DNA of 64,000 nt from Watersipora subatra (GCF_963576615.1 NC_088711.1:17082182-17146181), one strand, 5' to 3'; shown: positions 1 through 13,465, counted from the stretch's first letter. A program made the numbers and translations. The notes: a model not told the origin generated them from the letters alone.

Positions 1-67
1 ATTACTCTACCTGTGAGTGTACATGTACTTGATTCGTCTCAACTACATAAACAAGGGCTATTGTCAG

Positions 68-3000
68 GTGGAGTTCATCACAGCACTTAATGGCAGCAAG
101 TTATCCGATGCAGAAGACTGTGTTCTTGTTGCTGGAAACATCTGCTCTGGGGCAGCGCATGACCCACCCCTGGCCTGGTCGGTGAAGCTACCCAACATTC
201 CCAAACCTTCTCCATCTAATCACACTCCAGCGGTAAATCCTTGCTTTGATAGTTGGTAGGCAACTCCTTCTGGTAACACTCAGCAGGTAATTCCTTCTGG
301 TAACACTCAGCAGGTAATTCTTTCTGGTGACACGCAATAGGTAGTTCCTTCTGGTGACACGCAACAGGTAATTCCTTCTGATGACACTCATCAGGTAACT
401 CCTTCTGGTGGCACTCAACAGGTAATTCCTTCTGGTGACACTCAACAGGTAACTCCTTCTGGTGACACTTAGCACGTAATTTCTTCTGGTGACATGCAAC
501 AGGTTAACCATGGTATGTCCAATCAAGCCAAAAAGATTTTTGAGTTCTGATGCGCTTAGTAACACAGTAATAGTATTTGTGATGTTTTAAGACTCTAACG
601 ATTCCTTGTGAAAGCAAAATTGGGCTTATCTGTTGCAGAGACTTGGAAGTTTGGTCTGACCTATTTTTGAAATCCACCACTCATGCCGATCTCAGCACTG
701 TTTGAATTTTTTTGTCGGCAGAAAGGAGCTCCAAAACTGCGAATACTGCAGTTGGCTGATATCCATTTGGATTCTCTTTATACCCCTGGCAGCAGCACCA
801 ACTGTGGTCTACCTCTATGCTGTCAGAGCACCAGTGGTCGTCCTAGCAACACCACGGAAGGAGCAGGCTACTGGGGCAGCCTGCATGGTCCCTGCGATGT
901 TCCTGAACGTACAATTGACAATCTTTTTGCTCATCTCTCTAAAAATGAGCGGGTGAGTCATCTACATAGGACATGGTTTAACAATGTTGATAACAGCTCT
1001 GCTTGGGAAGGTCATGGCAGCAACTGATTCCTTGAGTCACTCTGTGTGGTATTTAGATGCTTGGCAGGCGACAGCTTGGCTACACATGCTGGGAACAGTT
1101 TCATAACATCAGTGATAGCTCCGTGGCTGCTGTGAATACCTCTATGACATCAATAGCTTGACTCAAAATTATTCAGCTATGTTTTGCATCCTAATTATCT
1201 CAATTATGTCTCCGTTCAATTCCGTCTCAGCGCTTTTCTCTCCAAGTTTATCCTTTTCTCCAGGATTTTCTCAGTTTGCTACTTCCTTAGCGAATGCTTA
1301 AACTTATAACCTTTGCTTTTTAATTTTTATCGCGTTGCATCATTTCTCTTGTTTATTGAATTACAATTTAATAATATGCCATCTCTCTCTTACTCTTTAT
1401 ATCATCTTATACACTATGTCCATTCTGAATTATGAATTGTTAAAAATAAAGTCAATTCCTACGCAGACATCACTGCCAGCCTTTTGGCAAATAGAGCTAA
1501 GTTAAAAGTAACAATTACTAAATGGGTACAAGGAGCAGGTCGAGCATTGATCAGACAACTCCTAGTGTAAAGTGATGGTGTGATAACAACAGAAGTGTAA
1601 TAATAATAGTAATATAGGTAGCCAGAACAATAAGCAATGTACTTATGATCGTAGCACCTGGGCGCATCTATTTTTAGGCTGATATTGAGAGTAGCTTGAT
1701 GGCTGGCATCGTCAATAACTCTGATTATTTCTTGTGAATAACTATTGTTTTCCTTGTAAATAACTTTTAGTTGTATTGGGAATACGAGTATTTATGGCAA
1801 TTTTGTTGTTATATTTATAGGTTGATTACATGAATAACTCTATGGTTGGGATGTAAATATATCTATCAAGGGTGTTTTAAATCATTTAATGATTGAAGTT
1901 GTGAATTGTAGCTGTTATCGCTTACATTGTAGATAACTTTATGGTTATGTTACAAATAACTTTATGGTTATGTTATAAATAACATTATGGTTATTATAAA
2001 TAACTTTATGGTTATGTTATGAAAAACTTTATGGTTATGTTATAAATAACTTTACGGTTATGGTATAAATAACTTTATGGTTATCGTATAAATAACTTTA
2101 TGGTTATGGTATAAATAACTTTATGTTTATGTTATAAATAACTTCATGGTTATGTTATAAATAACTTTATGGTTATCGTATAAATAACTTTATGGTTATG
2201 GTATAAATAACTTTATGTTTATGTTATAAATAACTTCATGGTTATGTTATAAATAACTTTATAGCTATGGTATAAATAACTCAATGGTTATGTTATAAAT
2301 AACTTTATGTGTTATGTTATAAATAACTTTATGGTTATGTTATAAATAACTTAATGGTTATGTGATAAATAACTTTACGGTTATGGTATAAATAACTTTA
2401 TGGTTATTGTATAAATAACTTTATGGTTATGGTATAAATAACTTCATGGTTATGTTATAAATAACTTTATAGCTATGGTATAAATAACTCAATGGTTATG
2501 TTATAAATAACTTTATGTGTTATGTTATAAATAACTTTATGGTTATGTTATAAATAACTTAATGGTTATGTGATAAATAACTTTATGGTTATGTTAAAAA
2601 TAACTTTATGGTTATGTTATAAATAACTCTATAGCTATGGTATAAATAACTTTATGTTTATGTTATAAATAACTGTATGTGTTATGTTATAAATAACTTT
2701 TTGGTTATGTTATAAATAACTTTATAACTATGGTTTGAATAACTTTATGGTTGTGGTAAAAACAACTTTATGGTTATCATTTAAATAACTTTACGGTTAT
2801 GTTATAAATAACTTTATGGTTATGTTGTAAATAACTTTATGGTTATGTTATAAATAAATCTATGGTTGCATTGTGAGTAACTCTATAGCTTATGCTGTAA
2901 ATATTTCTATCACAGCATTCTTACTAGTTTATAAATTATTTCTATGTTTCATGGAGTTTACTGGTTCAACAAGTGCTTTTAGTACTATTCAGCTGAACAG

Positions 3001-6000
3001 CAATCAAACCATTTTACATCAATTCAATTCTTTCAAATTCCAGTATTCAGAGCCTTCTTATATTATGTGAGGATATCACTACGGTATTAATTTTATTAGG
3101 GTATTTCCGCTGTCTGAAACATTTGCAAAGTAGCGAGTGGTTATATTTCTTGTATTTTCAAAGAGTTATTAGCCTATGACAGCATTTAAATCGGCCAACC
3201 AGCAGAAATACTGATGTTGCTATTTGAAGTTGTGTTCTCATAAATAATAATTGGACAATTCCTAAAATATGTGTTTCTTCATCTATAGTTTGACATGATA
3301 TATTGGACTGGAGACCTTCCTGCTCATGACATCTGGCAGCAGAGTAGAGAGCAGCAGTTGTCTCTCCTGAAAAGGTTAACCGATAAACTACTGAAGTATT
3401 TCCCAAATATTCCCATATACTCATCGGTGGGAAACCACGAGAGCTTCCCCGCTGATAGGTCGGTTCACTTGTTCTCACACTATTCCTCAGTCATTTATGT
3501 AAGATGGCATTATTTTGTGTTGCAGACGACTCCTTAGAATGACTCACATTCCCCGATAACTTTGAGTTTAACCATCCCAAAATATTATTGCTAAAAGGTC
3601 AGAGAGCGTAAAATAAGCGCATTCTAATTTTGCTCATTTCATAGATACATTGTTCATCTATTATTCATATGTTATATATAGCTTTTCTACTGGCTGGTCA
3701 GCTTATATACAGTCGTAGCCAAAAGTATTAGCATCCCTGTCTTCGTTGCCTAGTCCATTCAGTGAAAATTGGACTAACTGAATCGGCTTTACTTAATGCA
3801 TAATCTATGTAAACCATGCATATTGCACACATTCGAAAGCTGGGAATAAAATCTTTCTGATGAGATTAAAACTTCTAACAATAAAACTATTTTCACTGCG
3901 GAATTGGCCTCAAAGATCAGCTCTAAATTTTGTTCCAATAAAAGTCAGCTTTACATATCCCAGACACTGCTGACATAGTTTTTGTTTGAAATAAATGTTC
4001 TTAAAGGATAAAAAATCTTTTGAGGAATCATATGATATGTATATTGTCTGGTCTGGGTGGCACAGAGTGGCGGCAAAAGCGCATGAACCTAATTGATCAC
4101 GAAATGATGAGGGGGGTGTTAATACTTTTGGCCATGACCTTATTTTGTCATTCAATTAGTGTTCATTGACGATATCCCTACCTATTATTTTCCTACTAAA
4201 GTTAAAACTCAAAGCAATTGGTCATAATTGGTCAATTGAACATCTAATTGGTCTTATTCATGCATCTTGACTAGTTTTTCATCATAGCTTAAAGCACATC
4301 AATTATATCAGTACTTTTATCATATATTTCAGTACTTCAGAGTCTTGGCTTTCAAATGAGCTTATATTCAATACACAAAGAATAAAAGAACTATGAAAAA
4401 ACAGGGTGTCAAAAGTATGTCCTGCAACAAAAAACACTTGGTTGTGGTTCCCACAATGTGATGTCATAATTATCATTTATCCTTAGGTCGTCGATCCCTT
4501 TCGCTGCCATTGAGGCTGCACTTTTCTGTAACAATCGGTGCTCTTAAACCCGGAGAGTGTTAATAATAAACTAGCATTCTAGATAATCAACAATGCCCGG
4601 GGATCCTTTGTTATCTTCATTGGTTCTCTGGAGTTGTCCTACCTTTGCCTGCCACTCGCGTCATTATCGTAGTTGATAAATATAAGCGGTAAAAATAGGC
4701 GGTAAGAGCACACAACACCGAATATGAAAATTGTGACGTCACAATTACTGAGCCTATACCATTGAACATTTCTGCGGTAGAGCTCTAGGGAAATCATAAA
4801 CACCAACCAATGTCTGCCTCACCATGTCAAACAATGACTCATTTGAAAGCCAAGATATTGAAGAACCTGAATAAGCTGAAACTACTAAAGTAGTTGATGT
4901 GCTTTAAATTCTAATTAACCATGTCTGACTCAATAGTGCTGAAGATCATCTTTGCAAATATTTTGTTGTAGTTATCCTCCCCCGTATGTAACTGGCAACC
5001 AATCTGAATCGTGGTTGTACGATACTCTGGCTCAGACTTGGTCCCATTGGCTGCCCGCTTCTACAATGGAGACTATTAAATAGTGAGTTAATCTTTCTGT
5101 TTCACAGACTTTCTCTAACAGATGCTAGCGGTCAAGCAAGCCGTTGTTAGTTGACATCTTACGCTACTACTGTGGTACCCTGGCAGTCTGGCGCGCTGTG
5201 AGCAATCGTCAGGTGTAACAATTATCCTGACAAGTTAGTGACACTGGGGTTAGAGGGGTGGTCTATAAGGGTGAAAGTCATGAAAGTTTGAAGTTTGAAT
5301 CCTTTACAATGTAATTTTTTTATAAACTTCAACACCATGGCTACAGATGGGCACGGCTACTATTACAGTCATAATTCGACATACGAGGAAATCGAGATAT
5401 GAGCAAATTTTGGAGCAAGTTACTGCTTTGAAATACGAGAAACCTTTGAGATCCGAGTTGGTTCCTGATGGTCATTAAATGGCCAAGTATGCGAGAAGCC
5501 ACTTTCTGTGAAGTAAAGCATTGTGACTAGTTTGTAAATTACTTCTATGTTTTATAGAGTCAACCTGCTCATCAATTTCATGATTAACAGCATCACTCAG
5601 TCTTTCTTGTCAAATCAGTTTGAAAAAAGTTTTAATAAGGTCAGCTAAGAGTTATAGTGAAACCGAGGCAAAAAGGCGTCAAGCCGGAAACAGATAATCA
5701 AAGATTAAGACGATTACAAAATTAAGTTAAGTAAAAGATTAAAATTTAGCTTTAGGTGTGTAAGCTAAATTTATTCAAGTAAAATTCAAAGTTTAGGTTA
5801 TGTTTAGCGTCCGTCACAAGTCTAGTGTACCGAGTGCGTTGCTGTCAAGTCTCTCTCACACCGCTGGTAGTCACTCCGTCTGTCTCGAAGATCAGAACTC
5901 CATACAGTACTGTACATAGTAATGTTACATTTTAGTGCAGATCATAACTGTTATTTAGAAATTTGTTTCACTTTGTGAGCGTAGGTACTGAATTACAACA

Positions 6001-9000
6001 ATTAAAAACACGTTTTTCCTTTGTAATATTCTGTTGTGAGGTGGTTTTTCATAGCATGGTAACGGATTAATTCGTATTTAGTTATTTTAAATAGAAAATA
6101 TTGCGATACGAGTAAATTGACATACAATCTCAGTCCCAGAATACACTGAACTCTATAGTAAAGATCAGTTAGTTTCATGTCATTGTTTTCTTATGCCTGT
6201 CAAATTGGTTGTCATCATAACACTAAAATATTCCATCAGAGTTAATGACAGGGGATGCTCACATTACCTGACCTCAAGTAGGAGTTATCTGCTCATAACT
6301 GTTCGATGTGCACAGCCACAAACTTTTGCTAGTTGTTTGTTCAGTTGTATACTTTTTACTATCTCTATTAGATGTTTTATCACAATTCTATGGCAGAGAA
6401 TTATAGTTACTCAATCTATGTCGAATAGTAATTCATTACTAGTCTGTCTATGAGTGGAAGTCTGTTAGATAGATTATCCAGGTACAAAAGATCATATATA
6501 ACAGTATTTCTACTGCATTTAAAAATGCATTAAGTTTATGCATTTTAAAATGCATAAACTTAATGCAGTTTAAGCATTATGCATAATGCATAAACTGCAT
6601 GGTTCAGTATTATGCAAAATGCACTAGTTTATCTGTTAGATATGTTATTCTATGGTGTATTTGTTATAGCGGAGGGTTTTACACGGTTCTAGTAAAGCCG
6701 GGCTTCCGTATCATATCCCTGAATACCAACTTTTGTGAGAGACAAAACTTTTGGCTATTACTGAATGTGACTGATCCGGCGCATGAACTCCAGTGGTTAG
6801 TCAGCGTGCTGCAGTCAGCTGAACTCAACGGAGAGAAGGTTCTGTTTTACGTCTCTATTAGCATGATTAATAGACATCTAGTCTATTCACCATAGTTATT
6901 ACTTTGCTGGCTGCTATGTTCCTCCAAACAAATGTACAAACATATCTATGTGTCATCTTGAAACCATTTTCTTGGTCAACGCTGCATTTCAGTCTCAGTA
7001 GTCATGCATATGTCACATAGTCCTGAGTTAGTTGCAGAGGTTACTCACTCTGCTTCAGTCTTTCAATTTTGATCAACAGGTACACTTGCTGGGCCATGTT
7101 CCTCCAGGGGTGGATGACTGCATCAGAGTGTGGAGTGAAAACCTTAATAAAATTATTGTCAGGTTTGTTTTTCTGTTTCTGTTTATAAGAAGTGCTGCTC
7201 TGCATGTATTTGTACTGGGTTAGTCAGCATCTAGAAATTTTTGAGAGAGTTCTGTTATTCAAGTCTGTATAAGAGTGTTCTGTTATTCAAGTCTTTATGA
7301 GAGTGTTCTGTTATTCAAGTCTGTATAAGAGTGTTCTGTTATTCAAGTCTGTATAAGAGTGTTCTGTTATTCAACTCTGTTTGAGAGAGTTCTGTTATTC
7401 AAGTCTGTTTAAGAGTGTTCTGTTATTCAAGTCTTTATGAGAGTGTTCTGTTATTTAAGTCTGTATAAGAGTGTTCTGTTATTCAACTCTGTATGAGAGA
7501 GTTCTGTTATTCAACTCTGTATGAGAGAGTTCTGTTATTCAACTCTGTATGAGAGAGTTCTGTTATTCAAGTCTGTATAAGAGTGTTCTGTTATTCAAGT
7601 CTTTATGAGAGAGTTCTGTTATTCAACTCTGTATAAGAGTGTTCTGTTATTCAAGTCTGTATAAGAGTGTTCTGTTATTCAAGTCTATATGAGAGTGTTC
7701 CGTTATTCAAGTATGTATATCTATGAGGATTGTTTTTGAAACTTTAAATAAATTGTGGACAAAAGTATTAATTGTGGGTGACCTATCACAGATCTAGAGA
7801 GATAAAAAGCATTTCTATGCCAACTGTTATGAACATGAAAAACAGAGAACACTGGAATCAATATAAGAGACATTAAGAAACGCTATTCCTACCGTCAGGA
7901 TTGCTATGATCGCTTGGCTTAGTTTGTTGCAGGTGGAAAACATAATCCAAATTTTTTTTCATTGACATTTCATACCAGTTTGTATCATAGCACATTTTTA
8001 TAGTAAGTTATTTATTCTTTTGGCATGTAACGAAGAACCTTATTTTGTAGATTATTACTAATATCAGTAAAGATTTATGCATACATAGGCATTTAATATG
8101 AACTATGCTTTTTGTACACTTTTTCTCTAAAGCTGTACACAGATTAACTTTGTTGGGTGACTTCTGTGCTGTACTGTGGCCAGTATGAGCATTTTTTGTT
8201 CTATTGTTCTCCAATTTCAATTCTCAGAAGCAACATGGTTACACAGTTTATTCAGCTTCAACTTCTAGGTTATGCGGTGATTTTTACTTTTTGGCGATAA
8301 TATGTACATTATTATTTTAGGTATTCCAACACCATAGCTGGGTACTTTCTTGCGCACACTCATCAAGATGAGTTTGAGTTGTTCTATGACCCTTCTAGCA
8401 AGCAACCAGTGGCCATAGGCTATCTTTCTCCCAGTGTAACAACATTTATTGGTCTTAATCCTGGCTATCGTATCTACACAGTGGATGGTTTCTATGACAA
8501 CTCAACTTGGGTACGTAGGTTCAAAGGCTATTTAGTTAGAGCCTGCAATTAATAAGTTCAATTCTCTTTTCAGATGTATATGTCTCTGATACTTCAGGGT
8601 GTATTGACATCTCTATTTCAAGGTGTATTGAACTCTATTTCGGGGTGTATTGAACTCTGTTTCAGGGTGTATTGAACTCTGTTTCAGGGTGTATTGAGCT
8701 CTGTTTCAGGGTGTATTGAACTCTGTTTCAGGGTTTATTGAACTCTGTTTCAGGGTGTATTGAACTCTATTTCGGGGTGTATTGAACTCTGTTTCAGGGT
8801 GTATTGAACTCTGTTTCAGGGTGTATTGAGCTCTGTTTCAGGGTGTATTGAACTCTGTTTCAGGGTTTATTGAACTCTGTTTCAGGGTGTATTGAACTCT
8901 ATTTCAGGGTGTATTGAACTCTATTTCAGGGTGTATTAAACTCTGTTTCAGGGTGTATTAAACTTTATTTTAGGGTGTATCGAACTTTGTTTCAGGGTGT

Positions 9001-9974
9001 ATTGAACTCTTTTTCAGGGTGTATTGAACTCTGTTTCAGGGTGTATTGAACTCTGTTTCAGGGTGCATTAAACTCTGTTTCAGGGTGTATTAAACACTGT
9101 TTCAGGGTGTATTGAACTCTGTTTCAGGGTGTATTGAACTCTGTTTCAGGGTGTATTGAACTCTATTTTAGGGTGTATAGAACTCTATTTCAGGGTGTAT
9201 TGAACTCTATTTCAGGGTGTATTGAACTCTGTTTCAGGGTGTATTAGATCATGAGACCAAGATTTTGAACTTGACACGAGCCAATACGGAGAATATCACC
9301 ATCTGGCAGCATGAATATTTTGCTAAAGCAGATTATCAGTTGGCTGATCTATCACCTCGCTCCTGGCATGATTTCACATTGAGATTAGCGTCTGATGATG
9401 ATCTTTTTCAGTCATTTTATAAGTGAGTGATAATGTCATCATGTGTTCTATACACAAGTGGCTTTGCAGTTCATATATTGTTACTATTGTAATAGGGCAA
9501 CTATAGCTTCAATTCTCTTGCATCTTTTGTTTTGGTCAATGGGCTATTTGGTTGTGAAACCCGATGTGCAGTACATGGTTTTATAAGGCTATAACTTTAA
9601 CAGTTCTAGCGGTGACAGAATAATTCTGGTTGTTGGATTTAGTATATTAAAACATGTTGATACTGTCTTCAAATGGTAGATCTATAGACTATGCAATTTT
9701 CATCCTACTTTGTTTCCTGTACATTTTGGGCTCTCCGATGAAACATCGCCTTAGTGGGAGCAGGAACTTAGGCTAAATCTCACCCTTGAACAAATGCAAC
9801 AGAATCTAGGTGGAGGGAGTAGTAGCTTATGCAGGTACGATGGCTGATGTATCAGTCTTCTCTTGCAGGTACTATAAGAAGATGGGGGCAGGGCTGGAGT
9901 GTGATCAGGCATGCAGAAAAGAGCGTATCTGTGCTTTGCGTACTTCTACAAGTGGAGATAAGACATACTGCTAG
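68..9974 (+). CDS. SMPD1: Acid sphingomyelinase (sphingomyelin phosphodiesterase), 5'-partial, nine exons
   Basis: Hydrolyses sphingomyelin to ceramide and phosphocholine in lysosomes or after secretion; a zinc metallophosphoesterase. Exons I traced: 68-232, 722-952, 3289-3458, 4972-5082, 6670-6838, 7080-7162, 8321-8510, 9238-9422, 9869-9974 (TAG stop), all GT-AG and in frame, 469 residues in the window. The first exon holds the C-terminal end of the saposin domain and a Pro-rich linker; earlier exons lie off the left edge. Metal-site motifs are visible in order: [26 protein letters not shown] and AHTHQDEF. The last is normally GHTH, so one Gly is Ala here. The C-terminal exon is short and Cys-rich, as in the family. 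Introns are 0.24-2.3 kb and four hold minisatellites. Identity is sure at the level of acid sphingomyelinase; which paralogue is not decided. Confidence 0.93.
258..512 (+). repeat. 27 bp minisatellite in SMPD1 intron 1
   Basis: About nine to ten head-to-tail copies of a unit reading CAGGTAATTCCTTCTGGTGA plus a short ACTCAA tail, with point variation. It begins about 25 bp after the exon's own donor (GCG|GTAAATCC), and each unit carries a CAG|GTAA 5' splice-site-like core. An open frame on the minus strand is a by-product of the 27 bp period. Confidence 0.9.
1929..2880 (+). repeat. 23 bp AT-rich minisatellite with higher-order structure, SMPD1 intron 2
   Basis: About 40 units of TAAATAACTTTATGGTTATG plus a 3 bp spacer fill this part of the intron. 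Variant units recur in blocks: a four-unit block near 2080 repeats near 2170, and a longer block near 2232 repeats near 2442. This shows later duplication of groups of units. Weaker relatives lie upstream at 1735-1905. Confidence 0.9.
3712..4137. mobile_element. Tc1-like MITE in SMPD1 intron 3
   Basis: The left end reads CAGTCGTAGCCAAAAGTATT and the reverse complement of the right end reads AGGTCATGGCCAAAAGTATT, so the termini are inverted and resemble Tc1-family ends with their GGCCAAAAGTATT core. TA dinucleotides flank both ends, as expected of a TA target. About 425 bp long with no transposase, so non-autonomous. A minus-strand open frame inside has no recognisable content. Confidence 0.75.
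6526..6567. repeat. Perfect 42 bp palindrome in SMPD1 intron 4
   Basis: Two 21 bp arms meet with no spacer between 6546 and 6547; each arm begins or ends with TGCATTAAGTTTATGCATTT. Further TGCAT-rich inverted pieces follow to about 6600, just before the acceptor at 6669. It could form a cruciform or an RNA hairpin in the intron. Confidence 0.85.
7240..7712 (+). repeat. 28 bp minisatellite in SMPD1 intron 6
   Basis: About 17 copies of a unit with core GTTCTGTTATTCAAGTCTGT followed by ATAAGAGT or ATGAGAGA variants. Unlike the arrays in introns 1 and 7, the unit does not resemble the flanking splice sites. Confidence 0.9.
8595..9237 (+). repeat. 21 bp minisatellite built on the 3' splice site of SMPD1 intron 7
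   Basis: About 30 copies of TTTCAGGGTGTATTGAACTC plus one G run directly into the true acceptor, which itself reads CTGTTTCAG|GGTGTATTAGAT. The real exon start is therefore the last, slightly changed member of the array, and every unit carries a pyrimidine tract and CAG. The unit is a multiple of three. Confidence 0.92.
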
Positions 9975-12900
9975 TGTAGACTGTCATATCTTAGCTGAGA
10001 ATGAAAAATGTTGACTCAGTTAGGTCTTTTGTAAGTTTCCGCAAAATATAAGCTAGTAATTTATGTATCATAGTCTTCGCTCCACAAGACTGCTGATAGC
10101 ATAAGTGTAGCATAACTGTAGCTGAGGCTATTATAAGTAATATGAATGGTTAAAGTCGTGATTCAAATTGTGATGTTCTTGAAGATTTTGAATTGATTTT
10201 GAATAGAAGATGTTCTTGTGTCTAAGAAGTCTGTTTGCCATGTCGATTTTGTGCCTTGGTATTATTAACTGTTTATTAAATATTCTTATATTTAGAAATT
10301 ATTCATTTTTGTTCTTACAATATTATATAACTACACTGATTTTATTATAAATTAATTTTATTGCCATAGTTTTAATTCTATTTTGCTCATCACTTGTGTA
10401 TGACAAGACAATTCTAACAAATGTTGGAGTTGTGAAATCTTTATTTGATATTGACACGCTTCATATGCAAATCATCGAACCAAAGTTAGAAAATATTATA
10501 AATAATTTTTTATAAATTTATTTTCTGGCACAATATTCTGTTATTACATTTTTGTTTCCTTGCCATCATTTATTCAAATTGCTATTCTTTATGAACAACT
10601 TTAAGTTGCTATAATGCTTATCAGAATAGTGCCAATTCTTTACAATTCATGTTTATCAATATACATATAGGTATTCAGTAATCCACAAGTATGTGGATAT
10701 ATCAGTGCCTACTAGTGTCATACCAGTCAGTGCTAAAAACTGTGAAGAGGCTGAGACATGTGTCAGCAGGTGGCTGTAAAATTATTGTTCAGTAACAAAT
10801 GGAGTATGTACATAGGTGACATTGTTCTTGTACAAGTGTTTCTGATTAGAAAACCGTTTGGGGCAGACAACTCATCAGTTGTGTTGTCCTCTAGAAGGGC
10901 AGAAACCATACAACTCGGTGTATTACTCAAAGTTTATACTAAAGAATTAGTCAGAGAGATATGCTCATACGGTGTGCGTATATATGGAAGATAAGCTGGT
11001 GATAACAGACATGCTTAAATATAAACATTGAGTAACAAAGATGGAGCAGCGTAATGCGCAGGTTGCTCATTCATAAAGCCTGAAGTAGCGGAGGCCGCTC
11101 TTCAGTCATAAAACTATGGACATGAACTGGAGTTTATTACTTAACAGCTGCTGTACTTGGCTAATTCACTCTATAGATAATAACAATAAATACAGTTCTG
11201 CCTGTTACAGAGCAATCAGCTGATAAAACCACCTGCTGAAGGATGGCAACAAGTGACAGTTATAGTTGCTACAATCAGCTTCAGTTACATTCTGGCTTAT
11301 GGTGAGAATAGATGAGACAGACCGAGTGCCATGACGCATGACTGAAAATCAATGTTATATCATAGCTCTATATTATACACAACAGCATAATTTAATAATT
11401 TATAATGTTACACAAAAATATAATATATTTTGATGTAACATTGTAAATGATGTATGCTTAATTGTAAGTCAGGGTGAATACACGAAAGTCATACCAGGTG
11501 AATTATGTTTCAGTATCAATGCAAGTTCTCTATATAGAACAACATTATTTTGTTCAATAATGAGTCTCAATATATAATATTGGGTCTATCAATAGTCAAT
11601 ATCAAGTGTCAATATTTAATGTTGCTTCTAACAACATTGATAATCAATATTGACCTTGGTTGATGGATTGTTTAATATCAATCCTCGATATTGAATGTGG
11701 TAATATCTAATATCAGTTTGTTAATTTCTAGTATTCAAAAAAATTCCTTTCAATAATAATGTGAAACATTTTTGAACTATACAATTGAATTGACTGTCTC
11801 AAGGTCTTCTAGCTTTTGGCAATTGTTTCTAAAATAATTACAAAATTTTTTCATGTTAAAATATTTTTTGCCTCAATGTTAAAAATCAAAAGTGAATTTT
11901 GTTGGTTAAATGCAAGTGGTTTCCCATAAGGATTGTGGAGGATTATTATAAAACAGCTCGATTAGCTGAGTTTCTTCACTAATTGGCTGGTAGTAACTTG
12001 TGAGATGCTGTCTAATTACTTGCAGCATTTACCATAACATACTGACTACTGAGCATACTAGTGGCTATTATAAATGTGTGTCATATCAAATAGAGGCAGG
12101 TAGCTCAAATATTTCCTGTCTGTATCTTACTGTTTGTATCTCATAGACAAATGTTGGCCTATCAGCTTATAACAACCATATCTGGGAAAATAAGGATAAA
12201 TAAGGATATTACTAAACAACTACATAAGAATGTTACCTAATTGTTTGTGGATTTACTAATATCAATGGTTTGAATGTTCAAATGTGTTTCTCTTTTTATT
12301 TTTGACCTTATAAAAGCCTACAAAGTGTAGAGTGCCATCTGAATTTCAACATCTACCAAATTGTTACATGTAAAGCATCAGTTAAAAGGCGTCAATATTA
12401 TTGTGGGGCGATTTGAGAAAATTAATGCAACTTCAGAATGGCTTGGTGCTGCTTGGTAAGAAAATAGATAACGGTCGGTATTTGATCTTTGTCACCAGTA
12501 CTTCAGATTTATAAAAATGTTTTGCAGCCACCAATGACAGAAGAAAGCGAAAACACTTCATGCAAGTAAAAAACATGGAGTAGTCTCCTCTTGCAAGACA
12601 GTGTGCGTCAGAGAAGCGGATGCTCGGTGGAGTCATCTCCCTATTTTGTATTAAAAAGAGAAACCCTTAGTCTGGTCTCACACTTTTTATCACCAGTACA
12701 GATGAATGTTTAGATGAGTTCAGTTTAAATCTTTATTTTTATAATCACATTGCTAAATGACTGTCATATGCTCTATTTCACTTCAGAGCCAACAAGTTTT
12801 CATAAGAATATTTTAAGGTCTACGTTTACTGGTAATAGAAATAGTTTATCACAAATAGTAAATTTGATGTAGCGCTAAAATATAATGTACTTTTATCAGT

Positions 12901-13465
12901 TGGTTAATCTGTGTGTGTGAAATCTATTGTTTACCTATTAATACTATAATTAACTTCCTGTATAAGATTTATTTGTTATGTTATTTATGATCTAGAGAAG
13001 TTGCTAGTATGATAAAAAGGGTACAACTAATAATCAGCAGGAAGTGGCAGTGGAAAACATAAATCATATAGCAAGTGCAATACATGCAAGTCTCATGAAG
13101 GAGACAAGAAAAAAATGACAAAGTGGCAAATAAATAAAAATCTACATAAATCACTGAAAGAGAATTTCTTTGGTATATCTAAGAGATCACAGGCTAGCAA
13201 AACAGAAAATGTACATAACAATAGTAATTGCTGTAGCATGTAATGAAAATGCAGCAAAAGCACCAAAAGTTGTAATTTAAAAATTATAGATAAAGAAACT
13301 GAATATAAATAAAAATTTGAGTTTCAATAATAGTGTGGTGAAATTATGAAATAATATATGATTTTACCTCTCAGGTACTTGAACCATAGCCAAAGAGGTG
13401 AGCTGATAATACAACTTTTTCTCAAACAAAATATCATTACTAGGAGTTGTGTACACATTGATCAA

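Noticed and set aside
188-565. Minus-strand 125-residue open frame of repeated SVTRRNYLL-like blocks
   Set aside because: It is the antisense of the 27 bp intronic minisatellite; the period of nine codons keeps the frame open by chance.
5340-6150. Possible transposon remnant in SMPD1 intron 4 (phrases such as GACATACGAGG and GATACGAGTAAATTGACATA)
   Set aside because: It resembles dispersed-repeat sequence, but no ends, domains or second copy in the window support a call.
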